Origin: Sphingomonas sp.
GTDB taxonomy: Bacteria; Pseudomonadota; Alphaproteobacteria; Sphingomonadales; Sphingomonadaceae
Assembly: GCA_030146605.1 (NCBI GenBank)
Contig: JASLBO010000310.1
Location: 1 to 12,223 of the forward strand
Length of the DNA: 12,223 nt
Direction of reading: 5' to 3'
Shown here one piece after another: positions 1 to 5,273 of this stretch. The translations under genes were made by a program, and so were the position numbers. The notes under the pieces are model-generated. The model had not been told where the DNA came from. It made no database searches and saw only the letters and a list, made by a program, of their open reading frames with translations. Within the stretch, counting starts at the first letter, position 1; each line of letters opens with the position of its first letter.

Positions 1-391
1 GCAGCCGCAACTGATCGTCGGTATCGATGATCGTGAAGTTGGACTGCAGGCTGACGAGCTCGGCATGGCGACGTAGCATCTTGGCGCCGATCGCGTGGAA
101 GGTGCCTAGCCAGGGCATTCCCTCGACCGCGTCGCCGACGAGGCGGCCGACGCGCTCGCGCATCTCGCGCGCGGCCTTGTTGGTGAAGGTGACCGAGAGG
201 ATCTCGCTTGGGTAAGCCTTCCGCGTGAACAGCAGGTGGGCGAGGCGCGCGGTGAGCGCCGCGGTCTTGCCGGTGCCCGCGCCGGCGAGGACGAGCACCG
301 GGCCTTCGGTGGTCAGCACGGCATCGCGCTGAGGGGCGTTGAGGCCGCGCAGATAGGGGGCGTCATCGGGAGCAGGGGCGGGGAGACTCAT
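1..391 (-). CDS. UvrD/PcrA-type ATP-dependent DNA helicase, N-terminal part (runs off the left edge)
   Basis: Superfamily 1 3'-5' DNA helicase, of the kind that unwinds DNA in nucleotide excision and mismatch repair. The first 130 residues are visible, starting at ATG (cat at 389-391) and open to base 1. Seen in order: the Q motif with the LN-P-QRDAV pattern around residues 17-25, Walker A AGAGTGKT at 36-43, motif Ia TFTNKAAREM at 68-77, and GTFHAIG at 96-102. This order and spacing match domain 1A of UvrD/PcrA/Rep. The full family length is usually 700-800 residues, so most of the gene lies outside. No strong Shine-Dalgarno precedes the ATG, but the short acidic-proline leader before the Q motif is normal for alphaproteobacterial homologues. 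UvrD, PcrA and Rep cannot be separated from this fragment, so no symbol is given. It is divergent from the 59-residue peptide gene, with a 157-bp gap that holds no gene. Confidence 0.93.
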   Translation of the reverse strand, partial: MSLPAPAPDDAPYLRGLNAPQRDAVLTTEGPVLVLAGAGTGKTAALTARLAHLLFTRKAYPSEILSVTFTNKAAREMRERVGRLVGDAVEGMPWLGTFHAIGAKMLRRHAELVSLQSNFTIIDTDDQLRL

Positions 392-548
392 CGGTGAACA
401 GGTAGGGAACGGCGGCGTTTCGGGCAAGCCGGCTCCGGCGGGGCCGAGGAAATCACCGACCGCAGAGGCGGGCCGGCGAGGGGCCGAAGCGCGAGCCGCG
501 CGTGTTCGTCCAGTTCACTTTCCGAGCGCGGGCGGCTAAGCCGCGGCG

Positions 549-728
549 ATGCGACTGAGAAACAGAAAGCTCCGGCTGGCGATCGTGCTGGCGATCGCCG
601 TGATCGCGGCATTCATGGCGTGGCGGACCAGCCAGACCGTGCCCGCCAAGCCGTGCGAGCCGGGGCGGCACGAGGAGAAGGACGCCAGCGGCAAGGTGAC
701 CAAGGTCACCCGGACGACGTGCATCTGA
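549..728 (+). CDS. Small membrane-anchored peptide with two cysteines (59 aa)
   Basis: I do not recognise a named family. The frame runs from ATG at 549 to TGA at 726-728. The N-terminus is strongly basic (MRLRNRKLR), then a hydrophobic segment covers roughly residues 9-25, then a hydrophilic tail with Cys36 and Cys58, the latter second to last. The positive-inside rule predicts the N-terminus inside and about 33 residues in the periplasm, where the two cysteines could pair. The tail carries a short charged repeat (GKVTKVTRTT). No good ribosome binding site is visible. It lies on the strand of the phosphate transporter and ends 12 bp before the Pho-box-like repeat, so it is more likely a separate unit than part of the pit transcript. 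It was chosen over the long antisense frame because of its textbook anchor architecture. A chance frame cannot be excluded. Confidence 0.6.
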   Translation: MRLRNRKLRLAIVLAIAVIAAFMAWRTSQTVPAKPCEPGRHEEKDASGKVTKVTRTTCI

Positions 729-740
729 GCCCGGCCGCGG

Positions 741-762
741 CTTTGTAACGCCATTGTAATAC
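741..762 (+). promoter_or_regulatory. Pho-box-like direct repeat upstream of the phosphate transporter
   Basis: Two near-identical heptamers, TTGTAAC at 743-749 and TTGTAAT at 754-760, are separated by 4 bp (GCCA), giving an 11-bp period. PhoB sites are typically 7-bp direct repeats with 11-bp periodicity and a TGT-A core. The site sits 37-54 bp before the start codon of a phosphate transporter. A second pair, CGGTCAC at 765-771 and CGGTCAT at 778-784, follows with a 13-bp period. The assignment to PhoB is inference, because the heptamers match TTGTAA rather than the commoner CTGTCA core. Confidence 0.5.
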
Positions 763-796
763 CCCGGTCACGAACGCCGGTCATTTCGCAGCCATC

Positions 797-2437
797 ATGG
801 CCACTCTCGCAATCGATCAGGCTCCCACGGCAGACCGGCCGGGGGCCTCGCGTTTCGACTACAAGACCCACCCGCTCGCGTGGCTGCTGTTCGCCGGCCT
901 GCTCGTCGGCGGACTGGCATATGCCGGAGTCAGCGTGCTGACCGACACGCGCGGGGTGGGCGAGGAGCTGGCGCTGGGGGTATTCGCTTTCCTCGCGCTG
1001 GCGCTGGTGATCGCGCTCGGATTCGAGTTCGTCAACGGCTTCCACGATACCGCCAATGCCGTTGCGACGGTGATCTACACCAATTCGATGCCGGCGCATT
1101 TCGCAGTTGTCTGGTCGGGCTTCTTCAACTTTCTCGGGGTGATGTTCTCGAGCGGGGCGGTGGCCTATTCGATCATCACCTTGCTGCCGGTCGACCTGAT
1201 CCTCAACGTCGGCAGCGCAGCAGGGTTCGCGATGATCTTCGCATTGCTGCTCGCGGCGGTTCTGTGGAATCTGGGAACCTGGTATGTCGGGCTTCCCAAC
1301 AGCTCGAGCCACACGCTGATCGGATCGGTGCTCGGGGTCGGCTTCGCCAACCAGCTGATCGCCGCCGGATCGCGCGGCGGCACCGCCGGGGTCGACTGGA
1401 GCCAGGCTCAGAAGGTGCTGACCGGGCTGTGGATGGCGCCGCTGATCGGCTTCTTCGCGGCATTGCTGCTGCTGCTGGTGATGCGCGCAGTGATCCGCCG
1501 GCCCGAGCTGTACCGGGCGCCCGAGGGCGACAAGGCGCCGCCGACGGGCGTGCGCGCGCTGCTGATCTTCACCTGCACCGCGGTATCGTTCAGCCACGGC
1601 TCGAACGACGGGCAGAAGGGCATGGGGCTGATCATGCTGATCCTGATCGGCTGCGCGCCGACGGCGTATGCGCTCAACCGGACGCTGCCGACCAGCGCGA
1701 CGCCCGCTTTCGTGCAGACCGCCAATGTCGCGACCGCGGCCTTCGAGGCGCGCAGCGGCGGCACCATCATGGCACCCGAGCAGGCGCGGGCGACACTGAC
1801 CGGGGCGCTCCAGCAGCGAAAGGCCGACACCCCGCAGGTCTATGCCGCGCTCGACAGCCTTTCGACCGACCTGACCGCGCGCGTCGCCGGCTATGGCTCG
1901 CTGAGCAAGGTCCCCGCCGAGGCCACGCCGAACGTGCGGAACGACATGTATCTGGTGCTCGACACGACCAAGCTCGCGACCAAGAAGCCCGAGGGCTTCC
2001 GCGAGGACGAGCTCAAGGCGATCAAGGCCTATCAGGCGAACCTCGAGGCCGGCACGCGCTTCATCCCGCTCTGGGTGAAGGTGGTGGTCGCGATCGCTTT
2101 GGGGCTGGGCACGATGATCGGCTGGAAGCGGATCGTGATCACCGTCGGCGAGCGGATCGGCAAGCAGCACATGACCTATGGCATGGGCGCGACTGCCGAG
2201 CTGGTCGCGGCGGTGACGATCCTCAGCGCCGACCGGTTCGGGCTGCCGGTCTCGACCACGCATATCCTTTCGTCGGGCGTGGCCGGCGCATCGGTGGCGA
2301 ACGGCGCCGGGCTGCAGGGGCGGACGATCGCCCAGCTTGCCGCGGCGTGGCTGCTGACCCTGCCTGCGGCGATGGCGCTGTCGGGCGGGCTCTATTGGCT
2401 GATGCTGGAGGCAGTGAAGGCATACGGGTTGCACTGA
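797..2437 (+). CDS. pit: Inorganic phosphate transporter, PiT family (PHO4 domain)
   Basis: Low-affinity inorganic phosphate permease of the inner membrane, normally driven by protons and moving metal-phosphate complexes. The protein has 546 residues and the PHO4-family inverted repeat. The first signature half, GFEFVNGFHDTANAV, lies at 75-89 and its partner, SHGSNDGQKGMG, at 266-277. NSSSH at 168-172 and PVSTTH at 484-489 form the matching second pair. About ten to twelve hydrophobic segments are seen. A hydrophilic stretch of about 130 residues (294-425) splits the repeat, longer than in minimal PiT proteins but usual for the roughly 500-residue proteobacterial branch. The DUF47/PhoU-like partner often found with pit is not adjacent. 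The start lacks a clear Shine-Dalgarno. A Pho-box-like repeat lies upstream and a hairpin-T6 terminator starts 4 bp after the stop, so the gene looks monocistronic. Confidence 0.95.
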   Translation: MATLAIDQAPTADRPGASRFDYKTHPLAWLLFAGLLVGGLAYAGVSVLTDTRGVGEELALGVFAFLALALVIALGFEFVNGFHDTANAVATVIYTNSMPAHFAVVWSGFFNFLGVMFSSGAVAYSIITLLPVDLILNVGSAAGFAMIFALLLAAVLWNLGTWYVGLPNSSSHTLIGSVLGVGFANQLIAAGSRGGTAGVDWSQAQKVLTGLWMAPLIGFFAALLLLLVMRAVIRRPELYRAPEGDKAPPTGVRALLIFTCTAVSFSHGSNDGQKGMGLIMLILIGCAPTAYALNRTLPTSATPAFVQTANVATAAFEARSGGTIMAPEQARATLTGALQQRKADTPQVYAALDSLSTDLTARVAGYGSLSKVPAEATPNVRNDMYLVLDTTKLATKKPEGFREDELKAIKAYQANLEAGTRFIPLWVKVVVAIALGLGTMIGWKRIVITVGERIGKQHMTYGMGATAELVAAVTILSADRFGLPVSTTHILSSGVAGASVANGAGLQGRTIAQLAAAWLLTLPAAMALSGGLYWLMLEAVKAYGLH

Positions 2438-2440
2438 AGC

Positions 2441-2477
2441 GGCTGCCGCGTTCGTGGAAGCTCGCGCAGCCTTTTTT
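2441..2477 (+). terminator. Rho-independent terminator of the phosphate transporter gene
   Basis: GGCTGCCGCG at 2441-2450 pairs with CGCGCAGCC at 2463-2471 with one bulged base, leaving a loop of about 12 nt, and is followed directly by TTTTTT at 2472-2477. It begins 3 bp after the pit stop codon. This is the only hairpin with a T tract that I found in the window, and it separates pit from the downstream 92-residue gene. Confidence 0.75.
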
Positions 2478-2562
2478 GCCGCCGCAGCGGCGAGCGCATT
2501 TTGCGTGCGTCCAGCGGCAGGTTCGTTCGTTGTCGCTTTGAAGATGTACGACAGGAACAGCC

Positions 2563-2841
2563 ATGACGACCTATCCTTTGAGCGAGCCGGCCACGATCTA
2601 TGCTCCCGAGGAGGCTGGTGCCAGGCGGGACGGCGTCGTGGGCCAAGGCACGCTGGCCGAGTGCGCCGACCTGGTTGAAGGCTTTTCCCCGCAGGGGCGA
2701 AAGTCCGCTCGCATCGAAATGGACGCGCTGGAACTTCGCTTCGGTCCGCAGGACATTGACGAGCTTCTGCGCTTCCTGCGGGACGAAAGCGCCGGCCTGT
2801 CGAACCAGGAAATATCGGCCATTGCGGATCCCGACCGCTGA
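2563..2841 (+). CDS. Hypothetical protein (92 aa)
   Basis: I do not recognise the family. The ATG at 2563 has a good ribosome binding site, AGGA at 2553-2556, six bases upstream. No signal peptide or membrane segment is present, so it is probably cytoplasmic. Residues 1-45 look loosely structured, with Pro, Glu and Gly. Residues 48-90 read like a small helical domain: a beta-like stretch (RIEMDALELRFG) is followed by an amphipathic helix (IDELLRFLRDE) and then a loop plus a short helix (GLSNQEISAI). The gene follows the pit terminator, so it needs its own promoter, and it converges with the 61-residue gene on a perfect hairpin. Codon use matches the neighbours. The ribosome binding site and the amphipathic pattern support a real gene, but nothing in the window tells its role. 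Confidence 0.72.
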   Translation: MTTYPLSEPATIYAPEEAGARRDGVVGQGTLAECADLVEGFSPQGRKSARIEMDALELRFGPQDIDELLRFLRDESAGLSNQEISAIADPDR

Positions 2842-2874
2842 TCGCGGCAGCTCCGAACAGAAGCGTTTGAATGC

Positions 2875-2900
2875 ATGCGAGCCGGGAAAGCGGCTCGCAT
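2875..2900. terminator. Perfect inverted repeat between convergent genes (probable bidirectional terminator)
   Basis: ATGCGAGCCG at 2875-2884 and its exact complement CGGCTCGCAT at 2891-2900 flank a 6-nt loop (GGAAAG). It lies 33 bp after the stop of the 92-residue gene (+) and 4 bp from the stop of the 61-residue gene (-). No T tract follows on either strand, so it may act as a Rho-assisted terminator or as a transcript-end stabiliser. Confidence 0.55.
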
Positions 2901-2904
2901 TGCG

Positions 2905-3090
2905 CTAAGCGCGCCAGCAGACCTTTTCGATCGCGTGGGCAGCGATTTCCAGACTGAGTTTGACGCCGCTGCCATCGGCGCGAAGGTCCGCGCGGATATG
3001 ATCCACAGGGTTGTAGAAATGGACCAGCACCCCCGCGACGAGCGCGAACAGCATTGCGAATACCAGCCTGCGTCCTGCCGAGTCGCGCAT
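2905..3090 (-). CDS. Small single-pass membrane protein (61 aa)
   Basis: I do not recognise the family. The chosen start is the ATG at 3090, because GGGAG lies 8 bases upstream on the minus strand; an in-frame start further upstream at 3141 has no such support. A basic N-terminus (MRDSAGRR) leads into one hydrophobic segment at about residues 9-23 (LVFAMLFALVAGVLV). The remaining 37 residues are hydrophilic and probably periplasmic, with one Cys near the end (KVCWRA). It could be an uncleaved anchor or a signal peptide with a very short mature part. It is divergent from the MHS transporter, with a 128-bp shared spacer, and converges with the 92-residue gene. The ribosome binding site, charge pattern and hydrophobic segment make it a likely gene. 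Confidence 0.62.
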   Translation of the reverse strand: MRDSAGRRLVFAMLFALVAGVLVHFYNPVDHIRADLRADGSGVKLSLEIAAHAIEKVCWRA

Positions 3091-3218
3091 GGCTTCGTCT
3101 CCCTGATTCCGGTGCTGCGTTGGTGCAGGTTCGATACACAAGCGAAACTGTCGTCCCGATGAACGGGGCTCCCCAAGCGCGCGCTTCTTTTCTAGGACAG
3201 GGTGGGAAGGGGAAGTTC

Positions 3219-4502
3219 ATGGCCGCCGCACCGATCGCATCGCACCGCCGCATCCTGTTCGCGAGCCTGGTCGGCACTTCGGTCGAATTCTACGACTTCT
3301 ACATCTACGCCACCGCGGCGGCTCTGGTCTTCCCGGCCTTGTTCTTCCCCGCCACCGATCCGGCGATCGCGCAACTCGCGTCCTATGCGAGCTTCAGCGT
3401 CGCTTTTTTCGCGCGGCCGCTGGGCGGGCTGGTGTTCGGGCATTTCGGCGACCGGATGGGGCGCAAGTCCACCCTCGTCGCATCGCTGATGCTGATGGGG
3501 ATCTCGACGGTGCTGATCGCCTTTTTGCCGACCTATGCGATTATCGGCTGGGTGGCGCCGGCGTTGCTGTGCCTGCTGCGTTTCGGACAGGGGCTCGGGC
3601 TGGGCGGCGAATGGGGCGGTGCCTCGCTGCTCGCAGTGGAGAATGCCCCGCCGGGCTGGGCCAATCGCTATGGCGCATTTCCGCCGCTCGGCGCACCCGT
3701 GGGCTTCATCTTCGCCAATGGCTTCTTCCTTCTGCTCGGCGCGCTGCTCAGCGACGACCAGTTCCGCGACTGGGGGTGGCGGCTGCCGTTCCTTGCCAGC
3801 GCGGTTCTGGTCGGGTTGGGGCTGTGGGTCCGCGTCAAGCTGACCGAAACCCCGGCCTTCGTCGCGGCGCAGGAGGCCGCGCCGCCGCCGCGGGTGCCGG
3901 TGGGGGAGCTGTTCCGAGATCACTGGCTGCCGACGCTGGCCGGCACGGTCGGCACCGTCGCCTGCTTTGCCCTGTTCTACATCTCGACGGTGTTCATCAT
4001 CGGCTATGCGACCAAGGGCCTCGGCTATGATCGTGAGACTTTCCTCGCGGTCGAACTGGCCGCAATCCTGTTCATGGCGGCGGGGATCTGGATCGCCTCC
4101 AGCCTTGCCGACCGGAGCAGCGCGACGCGCGTGCTGGCGATCGGCTGCGTCGCGACGATCGCGGCGGGGCTGACGATCGGGCTGTTCGTCACCGCGGGAG
4201 CGCTGGCGAGCGTGTTCGCATGGCTGGCGGGCGGGCTGTTCGTGATGGGGTTCGTCTATGGACCGCTGGGGGGCTGGCTGCCGAGCCTGTTCCCTGCGCG
4301 GGTGCGCTATACCGGGGTGTCGGTAACCTTCAATCTCGGCGGGATCATCGGCGGGGGGCTGACGCCGCTGATCGCTGCGGCTCTGGTCGAGCGAGGCGGG
4401 CTGGTGCTGGTGGGCTATTATCTGGCTGGCGCGGCGGTGTTGAGCCTGGCGGGGCTGGCGCTGGTGGCGCGGGGTGAGAGACGCAGTGCGGACCAAGCTT
4501 AG
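3219..4502 (+). CDS. MFS transporter, metabolite:H+ symporter (MHS) type
   Basis: Secondary transporter of the inner membrane, 427 residues, the usual MHS size, with about 12 hydrophobic segments. Family marks: the first helix ends in SVEFYDFYIYAT (21-32); the loop 2-3 signature GHFGDRMGRK is at 74-83; LRFGQGLGLGGEWGGA at 120-135 is the segment typical of the ProP, ShiA and KgtP group; and FPARVRYTG follows late in the C-terminal half. Substrates in that group are organic acids, shikimate, proline or betaine, and the sequence alone does not say which. The start at 3219 was chosen because AAGGGGAAG (3208-3216) lies just upstream, and because residues encoded further upstream in the open frame look non-native. 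Its 3' end overlaps the next gene by 29 bp. No catabolic genes adjoin it, so the substrate cannot be inferred from context. Confidence 0.92.
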   Translation: MAAAPIASHRRILFASLVGTSVEFYDFYIYATAAALVFPALFFPATDPAIAQLASYASFSVAFFARPLGGLVFGHFGDRMGRKSTLVASLMLMGISTVLIAFLPTYAIIGWVAPALLCLLRFGQGLGLGGEWGGASLLAVENAPPGWANRYGAFPPLGAPVGFIFANGFFLLLGALLSDDQFRDWGWRLPFLASAVLVGLGLWVRVKLTETPAFVAAQEAAPPPRVPVGELFRDHWLPTLAGTVGTVACFALFYISTVFIIGYATKGLGYDRETFLAVELAAILFMAAGIWIASSLADRSSATRVLAIGCVATIAAGLTIGLFVTAGALASVFAWLAGGLFVMGFVYGPLGGWLPSLFPARVRYTGVSVTFNLGGIIGGGLTPLIAAALVERGGLVLVGYYLAGAAVLSLAGLALVARGERRSADQA

Positions 4503-4662
4503 CGTCTGTGCGCGGAAGGCGCGGTTTGGGTCGGAAGGCGAGGCGGTGCTTGCGGCAGAACGTTCGGGCCTGGTGCTCCGGCCGTATCGCTGCGATCGGT
4601 GCCAACGGTTTCACTTGACCAGCCGGACCAAGGGAAAGCGGTTGCTTCGGCTCGCCGACTGA
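4474..4662 (+). CDS. Small zinc-binding-type protein with a YxCxxC...HLTS motif (62 aa)
   Basis: A short basic protein starting at GTG 4474, inside the last codons of the MHS transporter; an alternative GTG at 4486 would drop four residues. It carries Cys12, then a PYRCDRCQRFHLTSR segment with Cys40, Cys43 and His47. I recall this C-x2-C-x3-H-L-T-S pattern from small uncharacterised zinc-ribbon-like proteins of actinobacteria and alphaproteobacteria. With Cys12 it could give a four-ligand metal site. The stretch RFGSEGEAVLAAERSG (residues 17-32) reads as the helix between the ligands. The basic C-terminus (KGKRLLRL) would suit nucleic-acid binding, but that is inference. Overlap with the transporter suggests co-transcription by position rather than shared function. 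The GAAA hairpin 32 bp downstream probably ends the transcript. Confidence 0.72.
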   Translation: MRDAVRTKLSVCARKARFGSEGEAVLAAERSGLVLRPYRCDRCQRFHLTSRTKGKRLLRLAD

Positions 4663-4694
4663 GTGGTGGTGATGGGGCTTCGAACCAGGGCATC

Positions 4695-4720
4695 CGTGCT
4701 CCTGCGAAAGCAGGAGCACG
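4695..4720. repeat. GAAA-tetraloop inverted repeat, sphingomonad REP-like, between convergent genes
   Basis: CGTGCTCCTGC at 4695-4705 and its exact complement GCAGGAGCACG at 4710-4720 flank the tetraloop GAAA. The result is a perfect 11-bp stem. It lies between the stop codons of the 62-residue gene (+) and rsmD (-), 13 bp from the latter, so it could serve as a terminator for either. The CTCCTGCGAAAGCAGGAG core is one I recall as a dispersed intergenic element in sphingomonad genomes; only one copy occurs in this window. No T tract follows. Confidence 0.65.
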
Positions 4721-4733
4721 ACGGCTCACCGCC

Positions 4734-5273
4734 TCAAATCTTTCGCAGCAGGGTCAGCCGGGCTTTGCCGTAAACGCGGGTTGCGTCGACTTCGAAGCCG
4801 GCGAGTTCCACTTCCTCCGCCTTGGCGGTCTCGATGCTGATCCACGTCGCCGGGCCGGCCCAGCCGAGGCGGCCGAGCTTGTCGAGCGCCACCACGCCCG
4901 CGCCGGTGCCGTAAGGCGGGTCCATCACGATCAGGTCGAGCGGCTTGATCGCGGGGCCTAGCGCCAGCGCGGAGGTAGCCCGGACTTCGGCGCCCTTCGC
5001 GCCGAGCCTGGCGATATTGGCCTTGAGCGAGTCGAGCGCCGCCTTGTCGTGCTCGACGAACAGGCAGGAAGCGGCGCCGCGCGACAGCGCCTCGATCCCG
5101 AGCGCACCGGAGCCGGCAAACAGGTCGGCCACGGCGAGCCCCTCGAAGCTGCCGAGGCGGCTGACGAGCATCGAGAACAGCGCCTCGCGCGTGCGATCGG
5201 CAGTGGGGCGGGTGGCGTCGCCCCTGGGTGCCACCAGCGCGCGGCCGCGCCATTCACCGGCGATGACGCGCAT
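4734..5273 (-). CDS. rsmD: 16S rRNA (guanine(966)-N(2))-methyltransferase RsmD
   Basis: S-adenosylmethionine-dependent enzyme that methylates G966 of 16S rRNA (E. coli numbering) in the small ribosomal subunit. It has 179 residues, the normal family length. Seen: the N-terminal RsmD signature MRVIAGEWRGR (1-11); TADRTREALFSML (24-36); SAM-binding motif I DLFAGSGALGIEALSRGA (50-67); acidic EHD at 74-76 after beta-2; and catalytic motif IV DPPYGTG (118-124). The start ATG at 5273 overlaps the TAA stop of the upstream pseudouridine synthase by one base (TAATG), which indicates translational coupling. Pairing with an RsuA/RluB-family gene is frequent in alphaproteobacteria. The gene ends 13 bp from the GAAA hairpin, which may terminate the operon. 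Confidence in the function is high. Confidence 0.95.
   Translation of the reverse strand: MRVIAGEWRGRALVAPRGDATRPTADRTREALFSMLVSRLGSFEGLAVADLFAGSGALGIEALSRGAASCLFVEHDKAALDSLKANIARLGAKGAEVRATSALALGPAIKPLDLIVMDPPYGTGAGVVALDKLGRLGWAGPATWISIETAKAEEVELAGFEVDATRVYGKARLTLLRKI

Noticed and set aside
536..3277. A 913-codon open frame on the minus strand across pit and its neighbours
   Set aside because: It is antisense to a clear PiT transporter, rich in Arg, Gln, His and Asp without any domain, and crosses several unrelated genes. Such long antisense frames are expected in high-GC coding DNA.
3192..4496. A 434-codon minus-strand frame opposite the MHS transporter
   Set aside because: Composition is dominated by Arg, Gln, His and Pro with no hydrophobic core or motif; it mirrors the transporter codons.
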